The notes beneath the pieces were generated by a model. The model did not search any database and was not told the DNA's origin. It was given only the letters and a program-made list of their open reading frames with translations. From JBFMFH01 sp040752275 (lineage in GTDB: Bacteria > Acidobacteriota > Vicinamibacteria > Vicinamibacterales > JAKQTR01), in contig JBFMFH010000129.1 of assembly GCA_040752275.1 (NCBI GenBank), positions 1 through 14,286 of the forward strand: a DNA stretch of 14,286 nucleotides, written 5' to 3'. How positions within the stretch are numbered: position 1 is the first letter of the stretch; each line of letters begins with the position of its first letter. This document shows, piece after piece, positions 1-6,966 of this stretch. Both the position numbers and the translations under genes were made by a program.

Positions 1-40
1 AGACGACGCACCATAGAGCTAACGTATCCGAGCCATCGCG

Positions 41-169
41 TCAGGACGTCAGCTCGACCGTGTGCGACACACGCCGCGTGCGCGGGGCGCCGTTAACCGA
101 TTCCTCGTCCGTGGAAATCCAGGCTAGACCGACGGAGCAGGTGACGAGCGAGAAGAGCACATTCGCCAT
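41..169 (-). CDS. Small 42-residue ORF in the leftmost cassette, unknown function
   Basis: A short ORF lies just inside the cassette that follows the attC at 281-355, read away from the integrase. The ATG at 169 is preceded by GGAGG (176-180, minus strand) with a six-base spacer, which is a near-ideal ribosome binding site and the main reason to call it. The protein begins with a weakly hydrophobic stretch (about residues 3-18, containing LFSLVTCSVGLAW) and ends in a polar, Arg-containing tail. I recognise no family. It could be a small membrane peptide, a leader, or a chance ORF behind a good ribosome binding site. Its stop is at 41-43. The closing attC of this cassette is not visible and is probably beyond the left edge. 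Confidence 0.4.
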   Translation of the reverse strand: MANVLFSLVTCSVGLAWISTDEESVNGAPRTRRVSHTVELTS

Positions 170-280
170 GGTCGTCCTCCGCGCCGCTCGCTACTGTCGC
201 CGACTCCCTACCCCACGTCAGCCTGCGTGTTCCAATTATTCGACTGCGGTCGTCCGTTTTGACGTCCTGTCGTCCTGTCC

Positions 281-355
281 GCCGAACGTTCGCGGCTCAC
301 CTGCGGCCGCGCTTCTCGCCTTTGCGCGGCCGTCCGGTGCAGCCGCGAGTTAGGC
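281..355 (-). other. attC recombination site (3' end of the TIR-like/TPR cassette)
   Basis: On the minus strand the site runs from R'' GCCTAAC (355-349) to R' GTTCGGC (287-281). Between them are perfectly paired arms CGCGGCT/AGCCGCG, then CACC/GGTG, then GGCCGCGC/GCGCGGCC around an 11-base loop. This nested palindrome is the folded-strand structure that integron integrases recognise. The R'' core is the exact complement of the R' core at 2202-2196, as expected for the two ends of one cassette. The site is 75 bp and lies about 75 bp downstream of the stop codon of the large cassette gene. Confidence 0.93.
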
Positions 356-430
356 TACGCTTGCGAGTCCTTCCGAGTGTGGGTCCCGGACACTGGCCAT
401 ACCGTGCCGACGAACCGGACGACCACGAGA

Positions 431-2074
431 CTACCTCTGGCTCACGTCCTGTCTCCTCCGGATCTCGGCCTCTATGTAGTCGAGCGGCGCAGTGTCGTAG
501 GCACCGTCTGGCCGCCGGCCTTCCGACACCGCCTGAGCTTCGGCGACGGCGTCCGCTCTCACCAGGACAGACAGAACATGCGGTCGCAGCAGGCCAGACC
601 TGTCCTCGTCCTCTAGCGAGCGAAGGAAGAGCGGGAGCGCGAAGCGCACCCGCTCCTTACGCGGCAACGGGCCAACAATGCTGGCGTCCGATGTCCTAAC
701 AAGGCCCCGGTTCAAGATATGGATACCGAGGTTCGAGAACCGCGAACCATCATTCGGATCCGCGAAGACCGCCTCCTCGTGTTCCTCGTACGATTCCATG
801 AACCGACCCAGGTCATCGAGAAAATCGCTGTAGAACGCATGCGTCGTATCATCGTTCGGGTCGATAGTGAGGGCGCGTTTGAACTCGGCTTCGGCCTCCT
901 CCCTCCGTCCCAGTTCCGCAAGCGCTCGTGCTTTGTTGCGCACCAGCCTGCTGTCCGCGCCCAGCACCTTCTCAGCGGAGTCCGCCACTGACAACACCCA
1001 ATCCAGCTTGCCTTGATGGAAGTACGCATTGAAAAGGATCCCGGCGGCGTGCAGTGCTTTCGGCTTTGGGGCGGCGCCCACCATTGGCCCGCCATCGGTA
1101 TGCCTGACACCCAAGTACGACTCGAGAAGAAGCCGACCCCTCTCCTTCAGATCTGGACTGGGCGAATCGTCATAGCTGTCAGCCAGCGCCAGCACAAAGT
1201 CCTCATTAGCCGGAAACCTGCGCCTGGCCACCTCAAAGACTGCCAGCGTGTGTTGCTGGAGGCCCAGTCGTGTGCACATCTTGGCGACATGAACGAAGTC
1301 GTTTTCATGAAGGAATGGGCTCCTTAGCACCTGACGCAGCGTGCGCACGAAGGCGTCAGTCCCACCCGAGTCGGCAGCGGACGTTAGTTTTAGAAGAACG
1401 TGCTCTCCGGTCGATTTCATGATTTCGTCAGCTTCATCGAGAATGGCGTCGACATCAACGTCGCGGTCAATCGTACCGACGGTCCCAGCAGGATCCAAGA
1501 GCGTGACCTTCTTCTGCAGCAAGTCGCGCTCCGCCTGCAGAGCATCTACTTGCTGTTGAAGGGCCTCCACTTGGTCCCTCATCGCGTCTTCCCCTATCGA
1601 CCGCACGTTAATGGGCAGGCTGGGTAGGGCGTCGTGAACGGGGTTGTCCGAACGGGTGGGCTGCGCTTGACGTTTTGCGATCGCCGCAGCGATCGCATCT
1701 ACGACTTCTGGGAGTTCCGCTAGATCGGTAGAGTAGGGAATTGTCCGGTACTGTCGCACGTCGAATGGAAGGGCGCTGTTCTTATCAACGACATGGACCG
1801 TGCCGCTTTTGCGAAAGACGTGCCTGATCCCGAGTTCGAAGAAGACGTTAGCATTGCTCTCTGTCAGGTCTGCGATGACTACGTCAGCCTCAGCCAGGTC
1901 CCTGATGATGTCGTGTGTGATATTCCCTGGTTCTCCCGCTATATCGCTTCTTCTGACGTCACAACCAGCCTTTGCGGCAGCAGCTGCGATTATGCTCTGA
2001 TAGACGCCTTGGTAGTGCTTGCGTTTTGCCTCATCCAGACCACCGTACGGCATTATTGCGAAGCAGCGCAGCAT
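431..2074 (-). CDS. TIR/nucleoside-deoxyribosyltransferase-like domain protein with coiled coil and TPR repeats
   Basis: A 547-residue cytoplasmic protein. Residues 1-135 form an alpha/beta domain: first strand with CFAIMPYG, then ADVVIADLTESNANVFFELG, with Glu80 in the NVFFELG motif at the position of the catalytic Glu in nucleoside 2-deoxyribosyltransferases and TIR-like NAD hydrolases. Residues about 163-193 are a heptad-like coiled coil (EALQQQVDALQAERDLLQKK). Residues about 260-540 are alpha-helical, with two clear TPRs near 377-443 (RNKARALAELGR, EEAEAEFKRALTIDPND). The ATG at 2074 is chosen because AGGAGG lies six bases upstream (2081-2086); the ATG seven codons further up sits before that site. 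The gene is the sole cargo of an integron cassette. A nucleotide- or NAD-cleaving effector joined to a TPR sensor would fit anti-phage defence, but that role is inferred. A housekeeping nucleotide-sugar enzyme is less likely given the TPR tail. Confidence 0.85.
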   Translation of the reverse strand: MLRCFAIMPYGGLDEAKRKHYQGVYQSIIAAAAAKAGCDVRRSDIAGEPGNITHDIIRDLAEADVVIADLTESNANVFFELGIRHVFRKSGTVHVVDKNSALPFDVRQYRTIPYSTDLAELPEVVDAIAAAIAKRQAQPTRSDNPVHDALPSLPINVRSIGEDAMRDQVEALQQQVDALQAERDLLQKKVTLLDPAGTVGTIDRDVDVDAILDEADEIMKSTGEHVLLKLTSAADSGGTDAFVRTLRQVLRSPFLHENDFVHVAKMCTRLGLQQHTLAVFEVARRRFPANEDFVLALADSYDDSPSPDLKERGRLLLESYLGVRHTDGGPMVGAAPKPKALHAAGILFNAYFHQGKLDWVLSVADSAEKVLGADSRLVRNKARALAELGRREEAEAEFKRALTIDPNDDTTHAFYSDFLDDLGRFMESYEEHEEAVFADPNDGSRFSNLGIHILNRGLVRTSDASIVGPLPRKERVRFALPLFLRSLEDEDRSGLLRPHVLSVLVRADAVAEAQAVSEGRRPDGAYDTAPLDYIEAEIRRRQDVSQR

Positions 2075-2080
2075 CGTGGG

Positions 2081-2086
2081 CCTCCT
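2081..2086 (-). promoter_or_regulatory. Ribosome binding site of the TIR-like/TPR gene
   Basis: AGGAGG on the minus strand, six bases before the ATG at 2074. It is a consensus Shine-Dalgarno sequence and decides the start: the upstream in-frame ATG at 2095 precedes it and has no comparable site. Confidence 0.75.
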
Positions 2087-2195
2087 CTCGAGCATTCACT
2101 TGGTCATCTGAAACAGTCCGGCCGTTCTTAATGTTGCTCGTCTGCGAGTCGTGAGACCTGGCACGTGTCGGTTCGGTGTCGCGCGGGCCTCAGCA

Positions 2196-2268
2196 GCCTA
2201 ACGTTGGCGCTCAGCCGCGGGCGCTCACGACGACGCCGGCGACCGTCGGCTGCAGCGCGTGGTTCGGG
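2196..2268 (-). other. attC recombination site between the first and second cassettes
   Basis: Minus-strand R'' is CCCGAAC (2268-2262) and R' is GTTAGGC (2202-2196). The inner arms are GCGCTGCAGCCG and CGGCTGAGCGC, which pair except for one extra G in the first arm. That unpaired base is the extrahelical base that directs strand choice in attC sites. The central part is GC-rich and partly self-complementary. R'' is off the RYYYAAC consensus, but it is the exact complement of the core at 2526-2520, which supports the pairing of the two as ends of one cassette. The site is 73 bp. Confidence 0.9.
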
Positions 2269-2525
2269 ATGAGTTGACTCCGCTCCCTCACCGCGCCCCG
2301 CCGACCCATGGTTCGCCACGTCGGCGGCTCCAATCCCGACACCGACGCGCTCCGGGTGGTCGTGAGCGTCGTCGTGTTCGTGCTCCCGGTCCCCATAACC
2401 CCAGCGAGGGCGATCAGCGGGCCTCATGGTTCGCCACGGCCCGAAGTTGCCGGGCCCTCGCACCGACACCAACAGGCTCTCCGTGTTCGTGTTTCCGTGT
2501 TTCCGGTCTCTTCCGTGTTCCCGAA
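2202..2525 (-). mobile_element. Short first cassette without a convincing gene
   Basis: A 324-bp segment bounded by GTTCGGG (2526-2520, minus strand) and an attC whose R'' is the exact complement, CCCGAAC. It holds a 14-bp direct repeat (2307-2320 and 2425-2438) and a low-complexity run of CCGTGTT-like words at about 2480-2520. Two minus-strand reading frames exist (start near 2472 and near 2396), but both owe their ends to the attC or run through it, and neither looks like a known protein. Gene-less cassettes are known in integrons and may carry promoters or small RNAs; I see no clear promoter here. Confidence 0.6.
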
Positions 2526-2526
2526 C
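2520..2526 (-). other. Putative attI core (insertion point of the array)
   Basis: GTTCGGG on the minus strand matches the GTTRRRY crossover core except at its fourth and seventh bases. It is the exact complement of the R'' core of the following attC (2262-2268). No attC-like palindrome lies on its integrase side, so it is more likely attI than another attC. It is about 385 bp from the proposed intI start, which is further than in classic mobile integrons. No additional integrase binding sites could be identified by eye. Confidence 0.5.
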
Positions 2527-2909
2527 GTCCTATATCCGGATGGAACCAAAGCGGGGGAAACGTGAGTTGCCACGGGCCTTGGACCATCCGGACCTGTCGA
2601 CGTGTGTCGCACCCTACTCCAAGGAGTCGGCGCCGTCAAGTCTCAGCTGCACAGTGTTTTCGAGGCGTCGAGCGCGCCGCGTATCCCGAAATGGCGCTGG
2701 AGGTCTAGGTGGGCCAGGGCCCGGAAGTGGCGCTGGTGCCAATAGGGAAAACCCCGTCATCGGGACGTCAGCCGCCAACCACGGTTGCCAGAGGCGGCGC
2801 CCGAAGCAGGTGCTGCGGCGGAACCGAGCCGCAAAGCCCTTGCACCTCCGGACGAAACCGACGCGGAGCGGGTCGGGCGCAACCATTGCAATGGCGCGAC
2901 GACGGCGCC
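2527..2909. other. Spacer between attI-like core and intI; no gene seen
   Basis: About 380 bp where the integrase promoter, the cassette promoter and the rest of attI would be expected. An open frame in phase with intI runs back to 2709 but its translation is Arg/Gly/Pro-rich and unlike integrases. The minus strand has only short frames. I could not identify a convincing -35/-10 pair or a LexA-type operator. One RYYYAAC-like word (GCGCAAC, 2877-2883) sits 27 bp before intI but has an off-consensus base. Confidence 0.5.
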
Positions 2910-4199
2910 ATGCGCGAACTGGAATCGTCGCTTCAGCAGTTCGGCGAGTTCCTGCTCCGGGCCCGGCTCGTGCGGGAGCAGGCCGCGCCCCACGTCGTTC
3001 GCTGGGTGCGGCGCTTCCTGTCCGGCCCAGCCTCGAACGAACCACTGGCCGACCAGACTCGACGGCTTTGCGAGGAACTGGAACACAGCGGGAGATACCC
3101 GGACTGGCAGGTCCGCCAGGCCGAACACGCCATCCGCCTCTACTTCGTGAACTTCCTCAACCGGACGGACTGGAACACTGCCTCGCCCGTGGCCCTTGAT
3201 TCACGCGACCACACGGCACCCGCACGCGCGCTCGACCTGCTGCGTCAGCGACTCCGCACCAGGCACTACTCATATCGAACGGAGTGCACGTACGTCGACT
3301 GGGCTCGCCGGTTCTTCAGGTACGCAGAGAGCCGACAGCAGGCACCAGAGCCCAAGATCGACTCGACCACCGTGCGCGACTACCTGACGCACCTGGCGGT
3401 GCGGCAGACCGTTTCTGCCAGTACCCAGAACCAGGCCCTCTCCGCCCTGCTGTTCCTATCCCGCGAGGTGCTCGGCCTCGAACTCGACGGGCTCGCCGCC
3501 AGCGTCCGCGCCCGCCCGGGCCAACACCTCCCAGTGGTCCTGAGCATCCCCGAGACGGTGGCTCTGCTCGGAGCGATGGAAGGAACCAGCAGGCTGATGG
3601 CGGAGCTCATCTATGGCGGTGGACTCCGGGTCTCGGAATGTTGCCAGCTCCGGGTGAAGGACCTGGACTTCGACCAGGGCCTGATCGTCGTCAGGAGTGG
3701 CAAGGGCGACAAAGACCGGTCGACGCTCCTCCCGAACGCCGCCCGTGAACGGCTCCGCGAGCAGATACGCTGTGGCGAGAGACTGCACCGAGAGGACCGC
3801 ACGGCTGGAATCGCCGGTGTCTGGCTGCCGGACGCCCTGCAACGGAAATACCCGCGAGCCGGCCTGGAGTTCGGCTGGTTCTGGGTCTTCCCCAACCAAA
3901 CGCTGTCCGTGGACCCGCGCGCGGGTGTCGTACGGCGACACCACGTGAGCGACTCCGTCGTCCAGAAAGCGGTCAAGGCCGCGGTGCGATCGGCAGGTAT
4001 CCACAAGCCGGTCTCCGTTCACAGCCTGCGCCACTGTTTCGCGACACACCTGCTGCTGAACGGCGTGGATATCCGTCAGATCCAGGACTACCTGGGGCAC
4101 GCAAAGGTCGAGACAACGATGGTCAACACGCACGTCGTCAAGGAACTGCGCAACCCGGCTCGAAGCCCGCTTGGTGTTCTCAACGAACGCTGCGGGTGA
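2910..4199 (+). CDS. intI: Integron integrase (IntI-type tyrosine recombinase) with Asn replacing the catalytic Tyr
   Basis: A 429-residue site-specific recombinase. Residues 1-95 are an extra N-terminal domain seen in some long environmental IntI proteins; about 105-200 is the SAM-like core-binding domain (HYSYRTECTYVDWARRFF); 205-425 is the catalytic domain. The IntI-specific insert is clear at about 300-345 (GVWLPDALQRKYPRAG, then DPRAGVVRRHH). Catalytic residues present: Arg240, Lys265, His371, Arg374, His397. The nucleophile position in the TTMxYTHV motif reads TTMVNTHV, so Asn406 (codon AAC, 4125-4127) replaces Tyr; one A-to-T change would restore TAC. The reading frame is otherwise intact to its usual SPLGVL end. 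The ATG at 2910 starts the family-like sequence; no clear ribosome binding site precedes it. Its 5' end faces the leftward cassettes, the standard integron layout. As written, the protein could bind and pair sites but not cleave DNA. Confidence 0.93.
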   Translation: MRELESSLQQFGEFLLRARLVREQAAPHVVRWVRRFLSGPASNEPLADQTRRLCEELEHSGRYPDWQVRQAEHAIRLYFVNFLNRTDWNTASPVALDSRDHTAPARALDLLRQRLRTRHYSYRTECTYVDWARRFFRYAESRQQAPEPKIDSTTVRDYLTHLAVRQTVSASTQNQALSALLFLSREVLGLELDGLAASVRARPGQHLPVVLSIPETVALLGAMEGTSRLMAELIYGGGLRVSECCQLRVKDLDFDQGLIVVRSGKGDKDRSTLLPNAARERLREQIRCGERLHREDRTAGIAGVWLPDALQRKYPRAGLEFGWFWVFPNQTLSVDPRAGVVRRHHVSDSVVQKAVKAAVRSAGIHKPVSVHSLRHCFATHLLLNGVDIRQIQDYLGHAKVETTMVNTHVVKELRNPARSPLGVLNERCG

Positions 4200-4307
4200 T
4201 TCGGTTTCGCCGGGTTGACGCCGGCAGACCGTGCGTGACGGGCTACCCGCTCCCCTCGCGCGCACGCCCCGTCTTCAGCGGGCTCCGGAGTCCTGGCGGA
4301 ACTCCAG

Positions 4308-5134
4308 CTAGATTCCGAGGGTTTGGGTGGGGGGCGCAACAACAACGCGGCGCGGCTCACCGGCGTCGTGCCGGAACTCGATGCCGGCCATCGCCAGGTG
4401 CCGGCGGACGACGTCCAGATCGCGCGCCAGCACGCTTGCGCCGATAACAGGGCGGCCAACGACTCGCTGGTGTGATGCAGGCAGGATCACCACATCACCG
4501 CCGTCGAGCCTCACGACGATCGCGTCCGACGGTTCCGGCACGGCCGCGATCTCGCCGAGCGTGCTCCCCCGAGGTCCACCGGAAGTCGCACGAGTCCCTC
4601 ACGGGCGTCTGTCGCAATCCAGATCGACTGGAACGCCACGGCGCCATTCGGGTGATCGAAGTGCTGTGGCCTGTCGGTCGGCGAGCGGTTGTCGCGGACA
4701 ACGAAGAGCCAATCGAGACCGGGCTGGCGGATCTCGGTGAGGTCGCCGCGGCGGTCGAACTCGTAGCCCTTGCGCGGGGCGGCAATCAGACGGTCCGAAT
4801 CCCGCGCGTGCAGCGCGAAAGAGGCAGGTCCCTCTCGCAACGCCAGCAAGGCGCGGTATCGCGTGGTCAGCGGATCGACGGCCTCGGTGGCCGTGATGAG
4901 CTCGGGGCCCGGTCCGTCAGGGAACTTGACGTGGGCATTTCGGATGCCGTTCGCATGAAACCGCCAGGGCTTGATCGAGAAACCCAGCCGGCGGCAGGTC
5001 TCGACGGCCCGATCGATATCGCGGACGGCCAGCGGGATGTGATCAAGCCCTACGATGGGGCGACCCTGCCCCGCCATCGGCGCGAGCCACACCAGAACCA
5101 GGAGGAGACCCGGGCCGGCGCCCAGTGCGCTCAC
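4308..5134 (-). pseudogene. Exported VOC/glyoxalase-like protein, interrupted by a one-base frameshift
   Basis: A GTG start at 5134 gives a signal-peptide-like N-terminus (GPGLLLVLVWLAPMAG), then a vicinal-oxygen-chelate fold start (GLDHIPLAVRDIDRAVETC), with a second VOC half (HPNGAVAFQSIWIATDA). At the C5 run 4566-4570 the frame is lost; adding one base restores DLGGSTLGEIAAVPEPSDA and the C-terminal part (VVRLDGGDVVILPASHQ) down to the stop at 4308. The restored protein would be about 275 residues. The start codon overlaps the stop of the upstream DUF6265 gene by four bases (GTGA), with AGGAAG eight bases before the start, so the two form an operon. Either a real recent pseudogene or a homopolymer sequencing error. 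Substrate unknown; VOC proteins are metal-dependent enzymes or binding proteins. Confidence 0.75.
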
Positions 5135-6063
5135 CGCGCTGCTTCCTGGCGCCTGAATTCGAAGCGCCGGGGGCTGCCGCCTTTCATGAAGCCGATCGTG
5201 GCGATCAGACCGCCCTCGGCCGACAGTTCGTACACGATGCGCTTCGGATAGTCGTGGCGCGGATTCTCAAACACGGCACGCGATCCGCCCAACTCGGTAA
5301 GCACGAACTCGGTCGGCGCAGCGCCGCCTGGCTGCGCGATGTACACCAGCCCGCCGTCACGCTCGACGATGCGCAGGAACTCGAACGCGGACATCCGGTC
5401 GCGCGAGACCGTGCGTGACACGGCGAGCATCGCACCGCCGAGCGGCGGACTCCATCGCTCCTCGAGCGACATCGTGCCCGCCGTACCCCTCGTTCCGACC
5501 CACGCCCCGGCCAGCCACGCCACGTCGCCAATCGCGGCCGTCAGGGGCGTGGGCATCGCGATGTCCTGGGCGTGGCGATAGAGCGCGATCGAGTCAGACG
5601 TCGCGGGCGACCCGAGCGTCACGCGCACGATCAGTCCGTCGGTCGTGGTGCGGAACTCCCTTCGGATCAGCCCTTCTGGTGCCTTGCCCGGCGTGCGCAC
5701 GAACTCGGTCTCGTACGTGAACGCGCCGTCCTTCCACGCGCCGCGGTAGCGCGCAATCGTGCCTGCCCCGGCGCCCGCAACCTCGGTGGCCGAGCCGTCG
5801 AGCGCGACCCGCACGTTGCGGTGCCCGGAGCCATGGCCGCTCACCAGGATGACTGCGCCCTCCTCGATGCGCAGCGAGAACTTCGAGCTCATGGGTGGGC
5901 CCAGCTGCTCGAGGGCGCGACCCTCGGTGCGGTCCTCGACATAGACCCACTCGCCGTCCAACGCACGCAAGCTGCCGGGCTGCGGCGTGGCCGCGCTGAG
6001 GACGGCAACGCTCGTGACGAGCAAGAGGACTGCGAGCGCAGACACGGGCGTGCGCACGCGCAT
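5131..6063 (-). CDS. Exported DUF6265-domain protein
   Basis: A 310-residue protein with a signal peptide (residues about 1-25, RTPVSALAVLLLVTSVAVLSAA). The N-terminal half (LDGEWVYVEDR onward) looks like a lipocalin-type beta barrel. The C-terminal half from about residue 175 matches the DUF6265 pattern: GDVAWLAGAWVG, EERWSPPLGGAM, EFLRIVERDGGLVYIAQPGG, VFENPRHDYPKRIVYEL. The function of the family is unknown; barrel-like secreted proteins of this kind may bind small hydrophobic ligands. The ATG at 6063 is preferred because the signal peptide follows directly; an in-frame ATG at 6108 would add 15 polar residues in front. The gene overlaps the VOC gene by four bases. The separate lipocalin-like half is a weaker reading than the DUF6265 half. 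Confidence 0.8.
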   Translation of the reverse strand: MRVRTPVSALAVLLLVTSVAVLSAATPQPGSLRALDGEWVYVEDRTEGRALEQLGPPMSSKFSLRIEEGAVILVSGHGSGHRNVRVALDGSATEVAGAGAGTIARYRGAWKDGAFTYETEFVRTPGKAPEGLIRREFRTTTDGLIVRVTLGSPATSDSIALYRHAQDIAMPTPLTAAIGDVAWLAGAWVGTRGTAGTMSLEERWSPPLGGAMLAVSRTVSRDRMSAFEFLRIVERDGGLVYIAQPGGAAPTEFVLTELGGSRAVFENPRHDYPKRIVYELSAEGGLIATIGFMKGGSPRRFEFRRQEAAR

Positions 6064-6202
6064 CGCGAAGCGGTACGAACCACGCTGGGGAACCGTCGGG
6101 GTCACCATGGCCCCATCTTGCCAGTTCCGGGTCCGGGTTTCCAGCCGTCCCGTCGCCTGGAATGGTTCTGCCTCTTGAACTCGTTGGCGGTATCATAGCT
6201 CC

Positions 6203-6424
6203 ATGGAAATGCAGTTCACGGCGGTATTTCGCCAAGTGCCCGAAGGGTACATCGGTTTCGTTGAAGAGTTGCCCGGCGCCAACACGCAAGGCGCGACGCT
6301 CGAGGAGGCGCGCGCAAATCTCCAGGAGGCCGTGGCGATTGTGCTGGAAGCCAACCGGGAGTTGGCTCACCACGCGAGTGGTGCAGGGCCCGTGATCCGT
6401 GAGCCCTTGAGGGTCAGTGCGTGA
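6203..6424 (+). CDS. hicB: HicB-type antitoxin
   Basis: A 73-residue protein with the compact HicB fold: FTAVFRQVPEGYIGFVEELPGANTQGATLEEARANLQEAV, including the GxxxxEELPGxxTxGxTLEEA pattern seen across the family. It binds and neutralises the HicA ribonuclease encoded next. The short C-terminus lacks an obvious DNA-binding domain, as in many HicB proteins. The last codons overlap the toxin start (GTGA, 6421-6424). The order is antitoxin then toxin, the common hicBA arrangement. The ATG at 6203 has no good ribosome binding site; an in-frame ATG at 6209 is equally possible. No attC flanks the pair, so it is not called as a cassette. Confidence 0.9.
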   Translation: MEMQFTAVFRQVPEGYIGFVEELPGANTQGATLEEARANLQEAVAIVLEANRELAHHASGAGPVIREPLRVSA

Positions 6425-6603
6425 AACGGCGCACCCTTGTGCGCCACCTCGAACAGCACGGCTGTCGCTTGCTCCGCGAAGGCGGCAAGCACTCCGTTTT
6501 CGTGAGTCCTGCCGGCCGGACATCGACGGTTCCGCGGCATCCCGAGATCAACGACGACCTCGCCAGGAAGATCTGTCAGGATCTCGGGATTCCAGCGCCA
6601 TAG
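6421..6603 (+). CDS. hicA: HicA-type toxin (mRNA interferase)
   Basis: A 60-residue double-stranded-RNA-binding-fold toxin that cleaves mRNA. Sequence matches the family: RTLVRHLEQHGCRLLREGGKHSVFVSP, with the conserved catalytic His in GGKHSVF (residue 24), then VPRHPEINDDLARKICQDLGI. It uses a GTG start overlapping the hicB stop; GAGGG at 6409-6413 with a seven-base spacer supports it. The length is normal for HicA and no key residue is missing, so the pair looks intact. Confidence 0.92.
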   Translation: MKRRTLVRHLEQHGCRLLREGGKHSVFVSPAGRTSTVPRHPEINDDLARKICQDLGIPAP

Positions 6604-6655
6604 TGCCTCGGCGGCTTCTTCCCGTCCGGGTTCGGGTAGCGTTCGCCGTGATGAC

Positions 6656-6966
6656 CTACCCCCACGCCAGTGCCAGCGACTCCCCTGCCGCCGCGACGAT
6701 CGCGTCGATGTCGGCGTCGGTGTGCGCGATCGAAAGGAAGTTCGCCTCGAACTGCGACGGCGCCAGCGATACATCCCGGCGCAGCATCTCGTGGAAGAAC
6801 CTCCCAAAGCGGGCCTTGTCGGACGTCGTAGCGTCCGACCAGTTGTCGACGGGGCGGTCGGTGAAGAACGGTGTCCACATCGAGCCGACGCGGGCGACAT
6901 CCTCCCCGCAGGTAACGCTGAGCAGGTGCCCGAGCGCCAGGCTCATGCGCAGGTTCCGCTCGCTCG
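6656..6966 (-). pseudogene. hemL: 3' fragment of glutamate-1-semialdehyde aminomutase gene
   Basis: About 95 C-terminal residues of HemL, which makes 5-aminolevulinate in tetrapyrrole synthesis and is normally about 430 residues. Recognisable motifs: RVGSMWTPFFTDRPV, ATTSDKARFGRFFHEML, LAPSQFEANFLSIAHTDADI. The N-terminal three quarters, including the pyridoxal-phosphate lysine, are absent. Homology fades near 6966, exactly where a 48-bp repeat shared with 9539-9586 begins, so the gene was cut by a rearrangement. The open frame continues upstream to 7117 but that part is not HemL-like. A functional copy presumably exists elsewhere. Confidence 0.85.

Larger units (their letters stand above)
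287..2201 (-). mobile_element. Integron gene cassette carrying a TIR-like/TPR protein
   Basis: The cassette extends from the TT of the R' core at 2201 to the G of the R' core at 287 (1915 bp). Its first bases (TTAGGC) are complementary to the R'' core of its own attC (GCCTAAC at 349-355), the signature of a cassette that once existed as a circle closed by one attC. It holds one gene occupying most of its length in the usual orientation, with the attC just downstream. It is the second cassette from the attI-like core. At 1.9 kb it is larger than most cassettes, which usually carry a gene of well under 1 kb. Confidence 0.85.

Noticed and set aside
2128..2472. Minus-strand ORF of 114 codons with an acidic, His-rich middle
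   Set aside because: It starts in the gene-less cassette but runs through the whole attC and into the next cassette, and resembles no family. A GGAGAG word before its GTG is not enough.
2709..2909. Upstream extension of intI from a GTG at 2709
   Set aside because: The added 67 residues are Arg/Gly/Pro-rich, unlike integrases; family-like sequence starts at the ATG at 2910.
3456..4265. Long minus-strand ORF opposite intI
   Set aside because: It is antisense to a clear integrase and reflects GC-rich third positions; no domain is visible.
4290..4310. Terminator after intI
   Set aside because: Only a 5-bp stem (GGAGT/ACTCC) with a long loop and no T run.
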